64,000 nt of DNA from Phytoseiulus persimilis (taxonomy: Eukaryota > Arthropoda > Arachnida > Mesostigmata > Phytoseiidae): NCBI GenBank assembly GCA_037576195.1, contig CM075102.1:22006745-22070744 (forward strand). The letters are read 5' to 3'. The position numbers and the translations under genes were made by a program. This document shows, in pieces, positions 1 to 14,443 of the stretch. The number at the start of each line of letters is the position of its first letter. The stretch's first letter is position 1. Under the pieces are notes generated by a model. The model made no database searches, was not told where the DNA came from, and was given only the letters and a program-made list of their open reading frames with translations.

Positions 1-3000
1 TCCAGAGATTCCGAGCTGGGGGAAGCGAGAAAGCTTTGCATGCGCGAGTACCTGTTCCGATACATGGCGCCCTACACACAAGGGGGGGGGGGGAGGTCTT
101 ATCCCCGGGGTGGGTGGGTAATGGCGGGCCTGCACTACACCGTTCGACCGAAAATGGATTTCCGTACACCCCTGTTGGTTCTTCACAAAGGTCTCGCATA
201 CACCATCACCGGACAAAAATGCTCTGGTGAAGTGGGTCGAGGATTCACAGAAAAGATTTGTGGAAAAATGGTGCTATATTCCTCCGCATTACGAACTTTC
301 CTCGTAGCTTCTTAAGAGACGACGGGAACCTTCCCCGTTACGAGCATTCGTTACCCTGATCTGAGATCGATGGTATCGACTAGTACACTATAACGAGCTC
401 CTAATGTCACGAGAAATTCGGAGAAGATGGCTCGGGACAGTCGGAGCGAGCTCCTCTCGTCTCGAGGTCGCAATCGGAGGTAGTCGTTCTCGGTTGACTG
501 CAGCAAATCGGACGAGTCTGGGCCAGTTCATCGAGCGGGATGGGAATTATCTTGGAGAGGAATGACAGGTTTTTGCCCGTTGCAGTACGAAAGCACGAAA
601 AAACTGTGTTGGTGCACAGCGGTGCGACCGCATGCACTCCTTGCACTTCTTAGAGACACTAAGTCATTCGAGCATGGGGGCCCGCTTGCCAGTATCAGGC
701 TCTCGAGCGGCGATTGACCCGAATCTCCGATCTTGTCGCTGGGTCTCTGCGGGCCAAAGAGAAGGGAATCGCTGCCAACCGTACAATGGAGAAATGCAAT
801 CCGCACTGCCAAACGAACAGTCGTGGCTGGGCCATGAATAGCCGATCCAGACGTCTTTTCGCAAAGTTGGAACCCTTCCAGTGGTTTGCGATTTCATTAC
901 CAACGGAATGCCAATAGGAGGGTGAATGCCAAGTCGACCATTGTGGAAACTTGAGGAATGTCGGTTCACATTTCTTTTTGTCAGAGGCCACGTCGGACTC
1001 CCTCGAAGATCCAAATCGGTTCCCTCATCAGAGAGCTCACGAGCGCATGTGAACTATCCGAAAGGTTCAGGAATGGGCAGATTCTGACGCGGTGGAACAA
1101 AGCGGGGCAAGATGGCTGCGCTCAGACATGTACCACAGGTGATGCGGTCAGCGGGCTTCAAACACGCCATGCCTTGAAGACTGATGGAGTGTGAGATCAC
1201 TTCAGCAGAGTGGAACCATATTCTCTCCAGCAATAATAGATTTTTCACGACAGAATATGCCCTGGAGACACCCGAAACGAGACAGAACGTAGGAGACCCT
1301 GGGTGGCTTGGAGTTTCGGCCTGTTTCCCGTCAGAACTCAGCAGCTGTTACGGAGGATGGAACGAGCATCCGAGTCGACTCTGGTCCATCTCAGATAACT
1401 ACTTGACCTCGATTGCTACTTGCGAGCTGCGCTTCGCCGATCAAATTGGTTTGAGTTTCGTTTTCGTTCTCGACTCCCAAAACTCGTGGATCTTGTCTCC
1501 CGGCGGTGCCGGAGCGATCGCTCATGGCGGAAGCTTGTATCCACGTTTCTCTTTTCAATGTCTCCATACTGCTCAACAGAGCGGCGATGAGAGACATGTA
1601 TGCATGCTCGGTTAGTCACTAATAGAACTCCGTAATCGAGTTGCAACAGAATACCAACGCGCTTGATCTCATTCACCACCGAGTCGATGTAGAGCGGCAA
1701 ATCTCATCGCTCGGGTAGCATTCAAATTCGGGCGCCGACTCTGACCACAAGGAGAGCCGGAAACTCTTGAGAACAGGGAGCAAGAATGTCTGGGTCGGTG
1801 GTCTTCTTTTCCTTGGGGCTCTACTCCCCGGCCCTCTCTTTGAACCGCCGAACAGATTATTGCATTAGAGTTCCCCTTTTTATGATCCATTCATTCGCAT
1901 TAGTTGAGTCCCTCGAAGCCAGCTTTAGGATGGGAGGATCTGAATTTCGAAGCTGCGGCCGTACACGATTGGATACGAATGCTCAGAGAACAAGGAAATC
2001 ATGGGAAACAAGAGCCTCGGATCCTCACCGAATAATGTGAGGATGGGAATGTTCTGGCTCCGACTCGCCCGACCGAGCCTATCACAACACGTGAGCATAA
2101 GTTCATCTGAAAGGATTCGCCTCCCAACACGTGCTCTCTCGGCTCGTCCATCAGCGGGAAGGAATCGCTGGCATTTCAGGATGATTAACGAAGACTGATC
2201 GTGTTGAAGCCTTCGTGGCAGGAAGCCTGGCTTGCACGCAAATACAGATAAACTAGTTGGAGTATCACGTGGTGGCTATCGGCTCTCCCATATCCTGCCG
2301 CGAGTATGAAATCGTTGGATACCGGACCGAGTCTCAACAGAAACCTCGACAGGAGACGACACTGATTTGAGAACCGCAACGGAGAAGGAAGAACGAGAGT
2401 TAGCTCTGTCGAAGCCCACTAGGATATGAAAAGTTGGATCTGTAACCCGGTCATCCATCGATGTTTTCCGCGTCGAGTTCCGTCCTCAACGAGACACAGC
2501 TCTAATTCAGCGAACATCTGTACCATAGGCAATATTCTGAATAGTTCCGTGAGCAAAATCCACTACTCATACTCTTTTCTCTGTGGAAGTCGGGATGAAA
2601 ATGAAGGAGGGAACCATCGGAGCTTCATTTCTTCCTCGGATACCGACAACCTTACTCGCGCTCGAATCCCGATTGGAAAATTTGCTTCTTTGTCTAGTTG
2701 TGGGACAGTCATAAAAAGTTTCGAACTACGATTAGGGAGAGTGGTTCACAAGATTGCATTCGCATGTGTCGCGGGAGCCTCTCTTTGATGTCCCGAACTG
2801 ATCAGGCAGCTCCCTCCCTGTGGAGAACGAGCGCAGCCTCCTTCCGCGGGAGCAGTTTGGAGAGTTTCCCGCCCCGTTCGATCCCGGCCGTAGGTCACCC
2901 CTCCCGTGAATATCCAAGACACCGGAGCCGAAATGAGAAGCACTGGATGCCTTCCCTGAAGATTGTTGGCAGGCTCCGCAGAGGATGATGTTCGGGAATA

Positions 3001-5149
3001 ACTTCGGGAAAGCGCAACTGTGTTGCTTTATCCAAGTCACAAAAAGTGGAACGACGGCCTCTTCCGATTCGAGCAGACCCCTTCCCTCACGCAGGTGATC
3101 GGGCCCTCGATGGCATCATAACGTCTGTTTGGCAGAAGAGTCCTGGGCAGTCCCTCGCAGGCGGTGGAGATATATTGCTGTCGATGGTATCGTCAACTAT
3201 AAACGAAGTAGGTCTCCGAAACATGGAACCAACTGAGCGAGCCAGTCGTAAATGCTTCCCACGAGAAACAGCAGCCCTGATGCCTTCCCTGACGTCACGT
3301 TTGACGTATTCCAGATCGTTCCCAGACTGGGAGTTGTGTGGCTGGGACCAGCCGTCTACGGTGAGCGGATTCGGGGCAGGCGCGAATCGTGTGTTCTCGA
3401 GGGCCGTGTTATGCGAGCCCAACGAGTCAAGATTCCGTTCGGGATTTTCATCTCGAACCCGCCATTCAGAACTCCGTCAGAACCGTGTAGTCGATCGATT
3501 GATGGTTGGTATGGTTTCGCTAGGGACAGACTGACTCTGTGTGAGGAAGGGAGCGGGCGGGAGGAGCCAGATGTTTATTTCAGCGCCTTGATTTACGATT
3601 CGAGGAGCCTTATCCAACCCGTTCGTTCTTTTCCGTATCCAGCTTGAAAGTTCCTATTCCGGGAATTGGATCATTGTCTTTGTCTCTGAAAAAGCGCTGT
3701 CCTTCTTGTGCTCCCCGTGGACTTTTGTTCTCCCAGTTGGGGAGACATGTAAGACTAGCAACGAGAAAATCTCCAGATTTGGTTGATGAATAATGACTGA
3801 GAATAAAATAAGAGAACGGACAGGGCCTGAGTCAGGACCGTCACTCGAGTCGAAGCGAGCTAAGAGTGAATCCGTCAGTGAAAGAGACAACGTCTTCAAG
3901 TCTCTCGCTTCGATTGGGAATTCTCGCTGGAGTGATGCATATCCATCTCCGGGGGAGCTCTGCATCGGTTGTCAAGTTGAAGCGCTCCTTTTGCCAGCTA
4001 GCTTCTCTGATTCTGATTAAGCATCGAGTTCCAGCCGCAATATTTCCGATTGTTTGTGAGTTCCTGCGCCCCTAAACTAAGTACGAATCAATCATGACAC
4101 GGGAATCGGCAGCGGGCGCAACTGAGACTGCCCAGAATTCATCTTCCTGTGGTCTCGAGAGTCGAATCTTATAGCGGTTGAGCCAAGTCTTCAGGAAATT
4201 CAGCTCCTTGTCTGTCAAATACGGTTTGATGGGGAGACGAGAGCTCGGAAGAGGGAAGTTTTCTTTTGCCGGATAGCGGGAGCCATCAACGTCATTCATG
4301 AGAGCCCTGAGATATTCGGCTTAAGTTGCTTCGGCCTCCCGTCTAAACAGTTCGGTCTCAGAGACGTTCTCCCGACTCATTGGGCTCGCTCTCATCACGT
4401 TGACAGGAATGCTGCGAACCAAGCTCCGGTCCATTCGCGGAGTGCTCTTGACAATTTTCGTAGAACAGAGTTCTCAATCGCAACGAGAGCCTTCAACTAA
4501 TTGACGGTCATGTTCTACTCGTTTCCCTTCTCTATCTGCAGTCTCTCGATGATGGAGCAATCAATCGAGGAAAATGTCTCTGGAGAAGCGCGACAAGCTG
4601 GGCAGGATGAGCATACCAGGGAAACGAGCTCCCGATGATCGAGCCCGAAAGGGGGTGTTCCAAATAGCGCCATAAACGGCTATAAGGAGGAAACGATTCT
4701 CCGAAAGTTTCGGACAGGCGGTCTTCGCAGGCCGCTTCCATTGTTTTGATCCGATCTCCAGGAAGATCCATTTTTCGACCGAAGCTGATCAGCGAAGTTT
4801 CCCACCCGCAGTCAACCGGAACGTTTCGTTTTACATTTCCATGAAGCCTGGCACGACGACTCCGCTTTTCTCTGAAGCGCGTGGAAGATAACTATCTGGA
4901 CAGTTCTGAAGGGCAGTGTACTTTCAAGCCTCCCTCCGATCACCTGAGGTGTGAAGTACCTCATCAGTAAGCTCAGCCCACGCTCTGACGCTTCGTAGTG
5001 CCTTAATATTCATTTTCTGCGAGTGCGGAAGAAACGAAACCTGAAGGTGAGGGGAAGACCTATGACCCATTGCGAGGATAATGCGAATACGCACGAACCA
5101 GAAGAGTGGAGAAATCAACTAGAGTGTGGGGCTCATAGATATACAGGGT

Positions 5150-5190
5150 GGTCAACGTAGGTTTGGAATTTTCTAACCGTTCCTTCTTTC
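5150..5190 (+). repeat. Transposon-end-like motif, copy 1
   Basis: The 14-mer TATACAGGGTGGTC starts here and is followed by a T/G-rich stretch containing GGTTTGGAA. The same 14-mer with a similar continuation occurs at 13,797 in the same orientation. Sequences beginning ACAGGGTGG are common as ends of arthropod DNA transposons, which is general knowledge. Calling this a terminal sequence is inference, because no inverted partner was found in the window. Confidence 0.4.
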
Positions 5191-8100
5191 GCCCATTACT
5201 CGGTGAAACACGGTCCGATGCTGTGAATTTCGATCGATAGTAGCAAGAATGACGAAACTCTTATTGTTTCTTCCCGTGAATCAGTCGAGAATCGGATTTT
5301 CTGGAGGGCCTCGAAAGATTCGTTCCTTCCGACACTTTCCAAAAAAGCTGGCCGAGAAACTTCCTATGTCAACCGATTGAACTCGGTTTCATCGGATGCG
5401 GCAAAGAATTCCAAGTATTCGTTGGAGAAATGACGAGGATCGGTCTGAAGCTCGAGAAAGGAAGACCGATACCATGAACATCTTCAAAATCCCTAATCTG
5501 TTGAGAAGATATCGTTCACGGTTCAATCGCCCCGTATCTCCAAAAAGGAGCCGAAATTTTCCGATGGCGGAGAGTTTTCACATTGGTCCATGCTTCCCGA
5601 CTGCGAGTGCCGGGCCGATCCGATCACTTTTTTTCGCTCGGAAATTGAGTTCATCCACTTCTTCCTTTCAGGACGGAAACTGGAAAAGCGCGACAATCTT
5701 TCAACGAGTAATAAACAAAATGAGGACGGGCGAAAAACTTCCCGACTTGCTCTGACCGCCCTGTAATAGCCTGGGTGCACGAACGGCGAACGAAAGGCAA
5801 GGCCCGAGAGGAGCGATTCCGGCGGCACGTTGCCCCTGCAAGTATCGAGGGAATGAACAGAGGTCGGAGACTTCGCGTCGGGAGGACAGAGATTCAAGAG
5901 AGGGGGGTCTTGTCGCCGATAAGACGAACAGCACGATTTCGTATAGAATCGTGGGTGTAAAAGGATCAAGGAAGAGCATTGCCTCAGACATGCGAGCACC
6001 ACTGGACAAAGGAGCGAAATAGGGTTTTATAAGGCAACAGAAGGTGAGAGGGGGAGGGATGATGCTTGGCTAGGAAAATGTGAAGCGTGGTTTCCTGAAA
6101 GCCGAGTTAGCCACGAATTGCAACGTGGTTGTGTCATTTGAGATTCGGGGAAAGGGACTCTTCAAATATCGTGACAGCTGACGGAAGGGCAACGTGTTGT
6201 TGCCGGAAGAAATGTTGAGACCTGTGGATCGGATTTCTTTGAGAAAATAGTGAGCCGACTTCAGAGAATCGGGGTGGACATGATCACTTGAGCAGGGTGG
6301 TTGGAGAGGAGTTGGTGGCTGAAAAGGAGCCCAAAGTAGAAACCGTAATCTTCTAATGGGCAGAGGGCTCCGGAATGATAGGGAAACTCGAATATCTGCC
6401 ATTTGCATGGCTAATATCTTACGGGTGAGAATCCAATTTCCTGGGTATCGACACGCTGCCATGCATGAATTGTTATCATTTTGTCTCACGCGGGGGGAAT
6501 CATGCTGAAGTTCCTCAGCGGCTTTCAGGAACGGACTGAGGGGACCTTCCCACTCACTCCGGGGACCACGGCTCTGTCGATCATGTCATTAATGATTTTT
6601 GAAAAAATCTCTGGTCGGAAACCTGGAATCGATAGGCGGCATCCTCGACTTCGTTAGCTTCATGCCATTCAATTCTGAGCGCAAGAGGTGGGGAGCATGT
6701 TCCATGTTTTCGAGACTCCAACCTCGCAAATCCTGGGAGCGAACAACGTGACAGGGCGGAAAAAGGAGAACAAAATGGTCGTGCCGTTCGGGGAGGCCAT
6801 ATTATGATGAAACTGAAGGTAGGTTCCCAAGGTCAGTACGTTACTGTATTTGGCATCACAGGCGCTTGGGATAGTAATGGAGTTTACCAGCGTGGTGCTA
6901 AGCCTAGCACGGAGGGTGCAAGGAGTGTTCGGAGCTATGGGAGTGTTCGAATGGGCTGCTCACGAGCAGAAGTCGACTCTATCCCTGATTCGGGACCCGA
7001 GGAGTTCGTTCGATCCTACTGGACGGCGGAGAGACTGGGAGGAAAGGACAATATGTGGATTTGTCTGATCCTTACGATGCGGCTCGAGGGTGCCAGGGCA
7101 TTCTCGTTGCCCAACAATGATCTCCTCAGAGCCCGCATATTCCGCGTTGAATTCGAACGTTGCACTGACCGAGTGAATCTTCCTTTTGTTTCATCATTGG
7201 GGACGTTCCTCATAAAAAATACATTTTGATCCCCATCCCCATTCTCCGCTCGCTGATAAATCAATGCTGAAGGCTCGAAAAACACCTGAAACTTGAACAC
7301 CTCACTACACTCTCAGAATTCAGTCGGATGGGCCATTTGGAGTCGGAGAATGTGCTTCTTGTTATCAGCCTTCCGTCAGGGGAAAGTTTCACAAAATCAC
7401 TCGAAAATCAGAAGAGCCATGGCCCTCGGGAGCTAGCGGAGGAAGAGTGATTTCTCATGCATGGGAGATGAAACGAGAGAACCGATGCTTAACGAGATCT
7501 TGATACACTAGAAATCGACTTTCCTCTCTTCAGATTCACATGGAGACTTGTTCTCGAGCTACCACGCGTGCATCGACAGCGTTGTTGGGATGGTCCAGAA
7601 TCCTCAGACTCAAGCAGTCGCTCTCTCCCATCTCATAGTCAGTGGGAGTCATGGAAAGCCTGAGGAACGAAACGGATCCTCTCGCTTTCATGTGCTTGTT
7701 TTCACTCGGTGAGAGCGCTGTGAGCTCGAAACGACGCTGACTTCTAATTAGTCAAACAACGAGCCGCGTCGTGGAGGAGGAGGACAAACGCACTCCGGCT
7801 GATTGACTACCTGATCAAGCGCAGATCTCCCAGGATAAAGACACACCAGCGCTCAAGACTTCCATTATAGCTCTGACGAGCCGATTTTCATCCGATTTTC
7901 CAATTTACTCGAGTGAACACGTCCCGGGTTAAAGAGGTAACGAGCGGGGTACGAACCGCGGGCGTCGGGTGGGCTTTCTATCGAGGTTGCCAGCGCTTAC
8001 AGGAGTCTCCCTCGCATCCATATGCTCTGGAAGCCGGGGGAAAGCGATTCTCTACCCCCTTTCTCCGCCGGGACCTCGCATGATGCCGTCATTTTGCCGG

Positions 8101-8517
8101 AACTCGCATGCGAAAACCGCCGAAACCTGAGCGAGAGGACGTCGTCTGCGTGATTCCCAACTTCCCTGTGAAGTCATTGCAGCGGCGTCACCAGGGCGAG
8201 CCGTACCGGCAGGGCAAGGGCGCGCTATTCCACAGCACATCGCACGATGTAGATTGGTAGCGAGGGGAGGGGGGAGCGCCCGACTTTGACGTAGTCGCGT
8301 GAGGCCGCCAGTCTGATAGATGCCTGCCGGAAGATCAGAGTTCGCCATCGCACCCCCATGAGAATGCTCCGCTGGAGTAATCCAGCGATTCCAGCATCGG
8401 GCACTCGAAAGCTTATTGGAACTAAAAGTTAATCCCCCGCGAGTTTGACCGGAGGGACCCACCCTCTAATTACGAGTCCTACCGGGAATCCACGATAGCA
8501 GACATCAACTGACGAGA

Positions 8518-8620
8518 TGGCTGAGTGAGCAGCTCGGTTTGAACAGCTCATAGCGAGTTGCATTGAAGCCACATCGACGCTGTGTCGAACAAGGAGTCGG
8601 ATCGTGGGTTCGACCCCTGG
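8518..8620 (+). repeat. Possible tRNA-derived SINE fragment
   Basis: A box-A-like string (TGGCTGAGTGAGCAGC, 8,518-8,533) precedes a box-B-like GGTTCGACCC (8,607-8,616). The spacing is wider than in a tRNA gene. The segment 8,565-8,583 matches 30,584-30,602 at 18 of 19 positions. No cloverleaf can be drawn, so this is not called as a tRNA gene. A SINE remnant is one reading and chance is another. Confidence 0.2.
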
Positions 8621-11600
8621 AGACAACTACTTAGAGAGAAGTCTCCTTCAACCGGACTCTTTTTGAGCTTTCCAAAGCATTGATTTTCTCGGAGAATCGT
8701 CAACCGATGGCATGAGTGAGGTCCGACACATCGTTCGTCTCCATCCATCAGAGATGTGAGCTGTCACGACAGATATATCGATGGACGGGTGACAACAGGG
8801 CTGTGAAATCTTGGCACGGAACGACCATCAGCTGATCTGTCACAGGGGCAGATGGAGGTGTTAACATGCCCAATTCACGAATTCTGGAGCTCTACTTGTG
8901 AGCTCAACCCCGCGCCGACGGCAAGGGGAGACTCCAGTGGGGGCTCCCGGTGTGGGGGACCCTAGTGGGGGCACTCACGAATCATTCGGACGGCGCGAGT
9001 CGAGTTTCGTTGGCGGAGTCGATTAACCCCAGCCCCGATTCGCCTCCATGGACGAATTTCAAAAAATGTTTGCAAGTGCTCCCATAGACTCTCAAATAAC
9101 TTCTGCCAACGTGAGCCATACCTGGAAATAAGCGGTGGCGCGAGAAACTCTCGTGGCCATTTTGTTTCCCCGACTCGAAACCCCGTTGGAGGACCCCGTA
9201 TTCTTTGTATCGACTCCACACCTCACACCATGTTGGAAGTGGCAAGCTTGAGGGCAAAGACAAACACCTTGAGCAAACTCAAGCGCCAGGAAGTGGCCCT
9301 TCCGAGAGTTTGCTTCGACTTCGAACCTGAGTGATGGATCATGAGAACGCAAGCGCGCTCGTGCGAGTCACGCCCGTTATTCCATGAACTTACGCCGACT
9401 TCCATGCGAATGAAATCCACGGACTGAGCTGCATGCATACGGTGGGAATTTCCAACTAGCACGCAACAAAATCGGGGAACCGATTCAGTTTGGCTCAGCT
9501 CTGTGAAATCTTACAAACTCGCTTCGTTACGATCTTGCACGGCAGGCTGGTTTCGGAATTGGAGACAGAGCTTGGAGGATTTTTTCTTCATGAGAATTCC
9601 AGCGGCAGCATACCGCTGTTTGCTGTCAAGTCGTCGTGTCGAGTCTGTTAATGCAGAACGTGATTCTAAAGCGACACAAGCCGGAAGGCTACATACGGCA
9701 TTTGCATTCGCATCCGAAATCGAAGACTGAGTGAATCGTCAAATTTTTCTCCCATTGGATTCTCCGCGCAAAGCTCCCTGGCTGTTAGATTGAAAAGCGC
9801 ACTATCGCTGTAGGAGGTCTTGCCGGAGGGTGGAAGCATTTTTCAAGCCATGGAATCGGAGCCTCTTGACCAATGAGATCATGCAGGCTCATCCCACGTG
9901 CGAAGGTATGTGAGGAATCCTTTCTCATCAATCGGGGCTATTTTGGTTCGGGGATTTCGGAGCACTAATTCGTTTTCGCCGCAGCTTTTTTCGTTTTAGA
10001 TTCTCAAGAAGACCCTGGGGAATATGATACATCTGATGCTTGCGTCCAGGTGAATTTCGCGAAGCTACCCACTAGTTTCTTCGGGGTGTTCCTGAATGTG
10101 GTCGGCTAAATGCCGAATCCAAGCCTGGATGCGGTCAACCACAAGACAACTGAATCCATTATTGTGTGACCTTTGAATATGGCAAGGCATCCAGTCCAGC
10201 TGATTTTGAGGGCCTGTCCACCGGACGAACTTGTTCTCCTCGCATTCCCTTCCGTCGCTCACAGGACGGAGATCGACGATCCCTCCCTCGGTGAAAATTA
10301 CTCACAGGGTAGCAAACTACTCGAATATGAACTTGTCGGGTCGACCAGACGGTTTTTTAATTTTGCGGGGATGTTTCGGAAATCGACGGCCGAAAACAGG
10401 CAGTGGTTTCCGGATGGGAACAGAAATCATCGGCATTATGAGCTCGACAAATCTGTTCTCGGGTAGTTCTGCACGCTGAGTAATCTTGCGTAATTCTGAG
10501 TTATGAGTAATTTTAACACAGGCAGCGATGGTCTATCTCTCGCTCTTTGGTTTTTTGGAGGATCTCGAAGATTTGCGAAGTTCGGCTGGAACGAACTTGG
10601 GCTCCCTCGACCTGAAACAGCCACTCTACGGACTCCGATTTGATGCAACGTCATACTGCTCTTGATACTTTTGACTCGGAGCGAAATAAAGTTTTCCCAT
10701 TGCCAGGTCCGAATGTGGAGGAGTTTATTCCGCTCCTCCCTGGAGTGATTCCCTCTCCCTATCATAGCAACCGGAACCCTTCAACCGTTGGCGAAATTCC
10801 TTCCCTTCTTATTTCTTCTCACATGAAACGAGATTATTCAGCATAAACCTGTGTATTGCTGGTAGAAGACTGGCAGAGGAAATCTGCGCCCCGAGATGGA
10901 TCCCGAACTGTAAGACTTGTCTGAGCCCGAGTCACGGATTGCATCTGGAATAGCTCCGACGGAACATCACGGAGTCAGTGTTCCAGGGGGAATTATTATT
11001 TGTGTGGTTTAATGAGCGATTGACCCCGCACAGACGTTAAAGACGGAAGTTCGAAACGAGAATCGTGGACGAACACGGGCGATTTTCGAGACTCTGGGCC
11101 CAATTCGACGAATCCAACGCAAAGTTCAAGCTATGCTCAGAATACTCGGCCTAGACTTTTTCCGCCAAGGCCGCACATGCGGCAAGTATCAGCTTGAGAA
11201 CGAATGCAAACGTCGGATCATCGAATGATGTAGCTCTGGAAGTGACGAACTTCGACGGAAGGCAGCTCAATCGGAAGGAACAAATGTTTGATGATTCAAA
11301 ACACGTTACGTTTAGTAGGCTCAGTGACCACGACTCGCTCATTGATTCATTTGAGATCCTAGCTCAAAGCAATCCTGAATGGCTAACTGAAAGTCGTCTC
11401 ACATATTGCGAACCTTGATTGCTGGAGGCCCGAGATTTCGCAGCCCATCCCAGAAGTCCTCGACGCGCTTCATGCGACTTCTGACACCTTTCCTGGCCAA
11501 TATTCGTTCATTAATAGGACCACATCCAGTTTTCTGTACTTGGCCATGGCCCGAAAGAGTTCTGGGTACGTACCAGAGCGAGCGATTGATTTTCTCTGAA

Positions 11601-13796
11601 GCTTAAGTCTGCTGCAAATCTCTCAATGCTGGGTCATTTCCCATGACTCCACTCGTGCTCAATACATCGGTATATTCAATTGAGCCTCCAGATTTGAGAT
11701 CGGTGGGGAGCGTCGCAAATGGTACAGTTAGGCTAGTTCACTGAAATCTTGCTAGCTCAAGAAAACAACTCCAAACGCAGGACAGATGTTACCTTATTTT
11801 GGAACGAAGCTAATGTTTGTGAATCGTCTAGGGAATCCTTCGATAATCTTCAACCTGTTCTCCAAAATCGCAGCTCAAACAACTCATAACTCACGATCCT
11901 CAGAACTCAAATTCATGAACTTTCCAGCGTTGAGCAGGTGAGAATCTCCGAACGCCGTTCCCATGACATCGACGGGACAGCTTGTAGAAGTTACATTTCC
12001 GAGTAGAGTCCCCGAAAACCTGTAATAGAGGGTCTCCGTAGACGTTAAACTCGTCACTGAGGCGCGATTGATCAGGCGTACATACGCAATGCATACTCCA
12101 TATCCTGTGTCGAAGCTCCTTGGTGTGCCGCATTATTGGCATTCTTACGTTCCTCATGCGGCTGAACTTGGGGTTGCTATTGAATACGTTCTCCTCCTGT
12201 TCAGGACCTAATCACAATGAGCCAACACCTTCTCAAGAAAATGGTCTCCTTGGCTAGCGAATGTCGTTTCCCGCCCGGATCGACCGGCGCCGGAGACAGC
12301 GGGGTGCAGTTTCGTTCTGATAGACGCTCTCGACTCGGCGGACGAACCGGCTCCCGACGAAGAAATGTGAGCGAACTCCGGAAGGGAGGGATGACGTTTT
12401 ACCAAGTCGTCGTGAGCTACTCCGGAGTCTCTTCCTCTTCCTGGCGAGGAGATGCGGAGCCGGGCGCCGATTCATGCAAGATCTCGAGCTACCGTTATGG
12501 GGCGACTGGCAACAGATTCTGGGATTCTTTTGACACAGGGGAATCGTGGCTGACACACTTTCTCCTGCGATGCCGCAGGACAACCCACTTGAGTAATTGT
12601 TGAGCTATTGAATCCCTCGAGATTTACCAATTTTTACTTGGATCTGATCGGGAACGTGATCTATCGGATTCCGTGATCTCAGGAAATCAGCCCCTCCTGA
12701 GTTTCACGTCCCGTCGATAGAGGTCACGGGTCCACCGAGTATTCCGCCGGAATTACGCTTGATCTAACCTAGAAAACTGTGGAGAAGCCAAAACAGTTCC
12801 TCCGGAAGAGTAACAGGAGGCAAAAGTGCAGACCGCGGTGATCCAAGAACAAAGTCGATGAGGCCATGCTGGGCAATCTCGACAGTTGAAATTATCTCCT
12901 TAATTCCATCTGGTTCTCTTCTTCCCTCATCTTCCCCCTGGATAGTAGTTACTTTTCAGCCATTGACTCAGAGTGTAGGATCCATGGCTCGTAGCCTCTC
13001 TGAGTTTCGGAAGTCTTGTGATCTTTCCCTTCTATTCGCCCTGTGCCTGAAGAAGCACCCACATAAAACGAGCTGGGCCCTGGATGCGGTAACGTAAATA
13101 GCCCAAGGCTGTTCGAGGAGCAAGCCCGTCCGCAAGCATGTTATTGCAGCGTTTCGGTCTCTATTTCCTCACAGTGCTGTAAAACTAGTCCTTTTTCGGC
13201 GCATAGAAGTCTGGGAGCGAAAAAAAAAAACCTGATGGAGTGAGGGAGGAAAAAACAACGCTAGCTCTCACGTGGATCATCTCGATACCGTTGTATATAA
13301 GCTCTTGTCCGGTTGACTCCTGGAAGACGTTCCCTTCATCTAGAGTCATGCGTAGGTATATAGCTTGATACGGTGTGAACGCCCTAGACGATCTCCAATG
13401 CTTTCTGCCGGACCCTCGAACATAGAGTAGAGCTTCACTGAAATGGAACTGGTCGCATTGAAACTCGAAATGAAACAAACCACTTTTGCTTGTCCGTTCT
13501 GCTCGTCCGCCGTAGGATCAATCGTGATAGCCTCTCTGTAGAGCCGCGCGGTGGAACAGATGGAAATCGGGGCTCCAAGCGTGATTGTTGCATCAAATTC
13601 GAACTTGACTAACAAAAGAGCATCTTCGTTGCTCGCTCTCCAGTCGAATGGGACCGCGTCCCAAGGAAGCGAGGTGATCTTCGATGTTCCCTTTCGTGCC
13701 TCCCACACTTTCGAAGAGACCAGGGACTCAGTCCATTATGGGAGCTTCTATCCTGATACCTGCGTTACGCCGAGATGATGATAGCCCCAGCCCAGT

Positions 13797-13840
13797 TATA
13801 CAGGGTGGTCGAATTGGGTTGGGAACTTTTTGCCATTTTT
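13797..13840 (+). repeat. Transposon-end-like motif, copy 2
   Basis: This is the second copy of TATACAGGGTGGTC, followed by GGGTTGGGAAC, parallel to the copy at 5,150. Both copies face the same way, so they are not the two ends of one element. They look like two separate element ends or solo fragments. Confidence 0.4.
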
Positions 13841-14443
13841 CGTTCAGTTGTTGTGCCGAGCCAAGTAGGCAGATTTCGAGCTTTGCTTCCCTGCATGTAA
13901 AACTTTCACATATCTATATGTAGACGGGTAGATCGAGCCAAGTTGGCAGATTTCGAACTCTTCTTTCCTGAATGTAGCACTTTGAAGGAATTCCAGGGTC
14001 TATTCCTTTGTTTGTTTGTCCTCAATGAACTCCTCCGGGATTTATCGGATCGACCTGGCACCAACGGCATGATGTAGGGCGGCTCATAAGGATGGACACA
14101 GGACACCCAGCCATTGACCCTCCTACTCTTCGCCTCACCTCTACCCCTCGCCGTTTAACCCAACGGTGACCCCCTCCATACTACCACGGGTATACGAATC
14201 CTGACGATAAGGTGAAACGCCGCGATTTGACGCCAGCTAGACGCCCCGGCCTCTTCTCGAGGTCGTGGGATACTCACCCCGTCCCCCTCACACCCCACCC
14301 CTCTTCAGCTCTTCCCCCTCTCCTTCACATATTTCATAGAGATCCGAAGTTGTCCGAATGTCCTCGATGCACTTCCAAGCGATTGGTGGGATCTACATGG
14401 AACTCGCGGCACGTTGCGGAATGTTACACAAGGATGGAGGACG

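Larger units (their letters stand above)
1..14443. other. Gene-poor region, no host gene recognised
   Basis: I see no reading frame here that resembles a known protein or that chains into a plausible spliced gene. The open frames are short, overlap on both strands and read like chance translation. Visible landmarks are a G-tract near 81-92, two copies of a transposon-end-like motif at 5,150 and 13,797, and a weak SINE-like stretch near 8,518-8,620. Small exons of a gene with very long introns could have been missed. Confidence 0.5.

Noticed and set aside
8560-8620. tRNA gene suggested by GGTTCGACCC
   Set aside because: The acceptor and anticodon stems do not pair, and box A is too far from box B for a tRNA gene.
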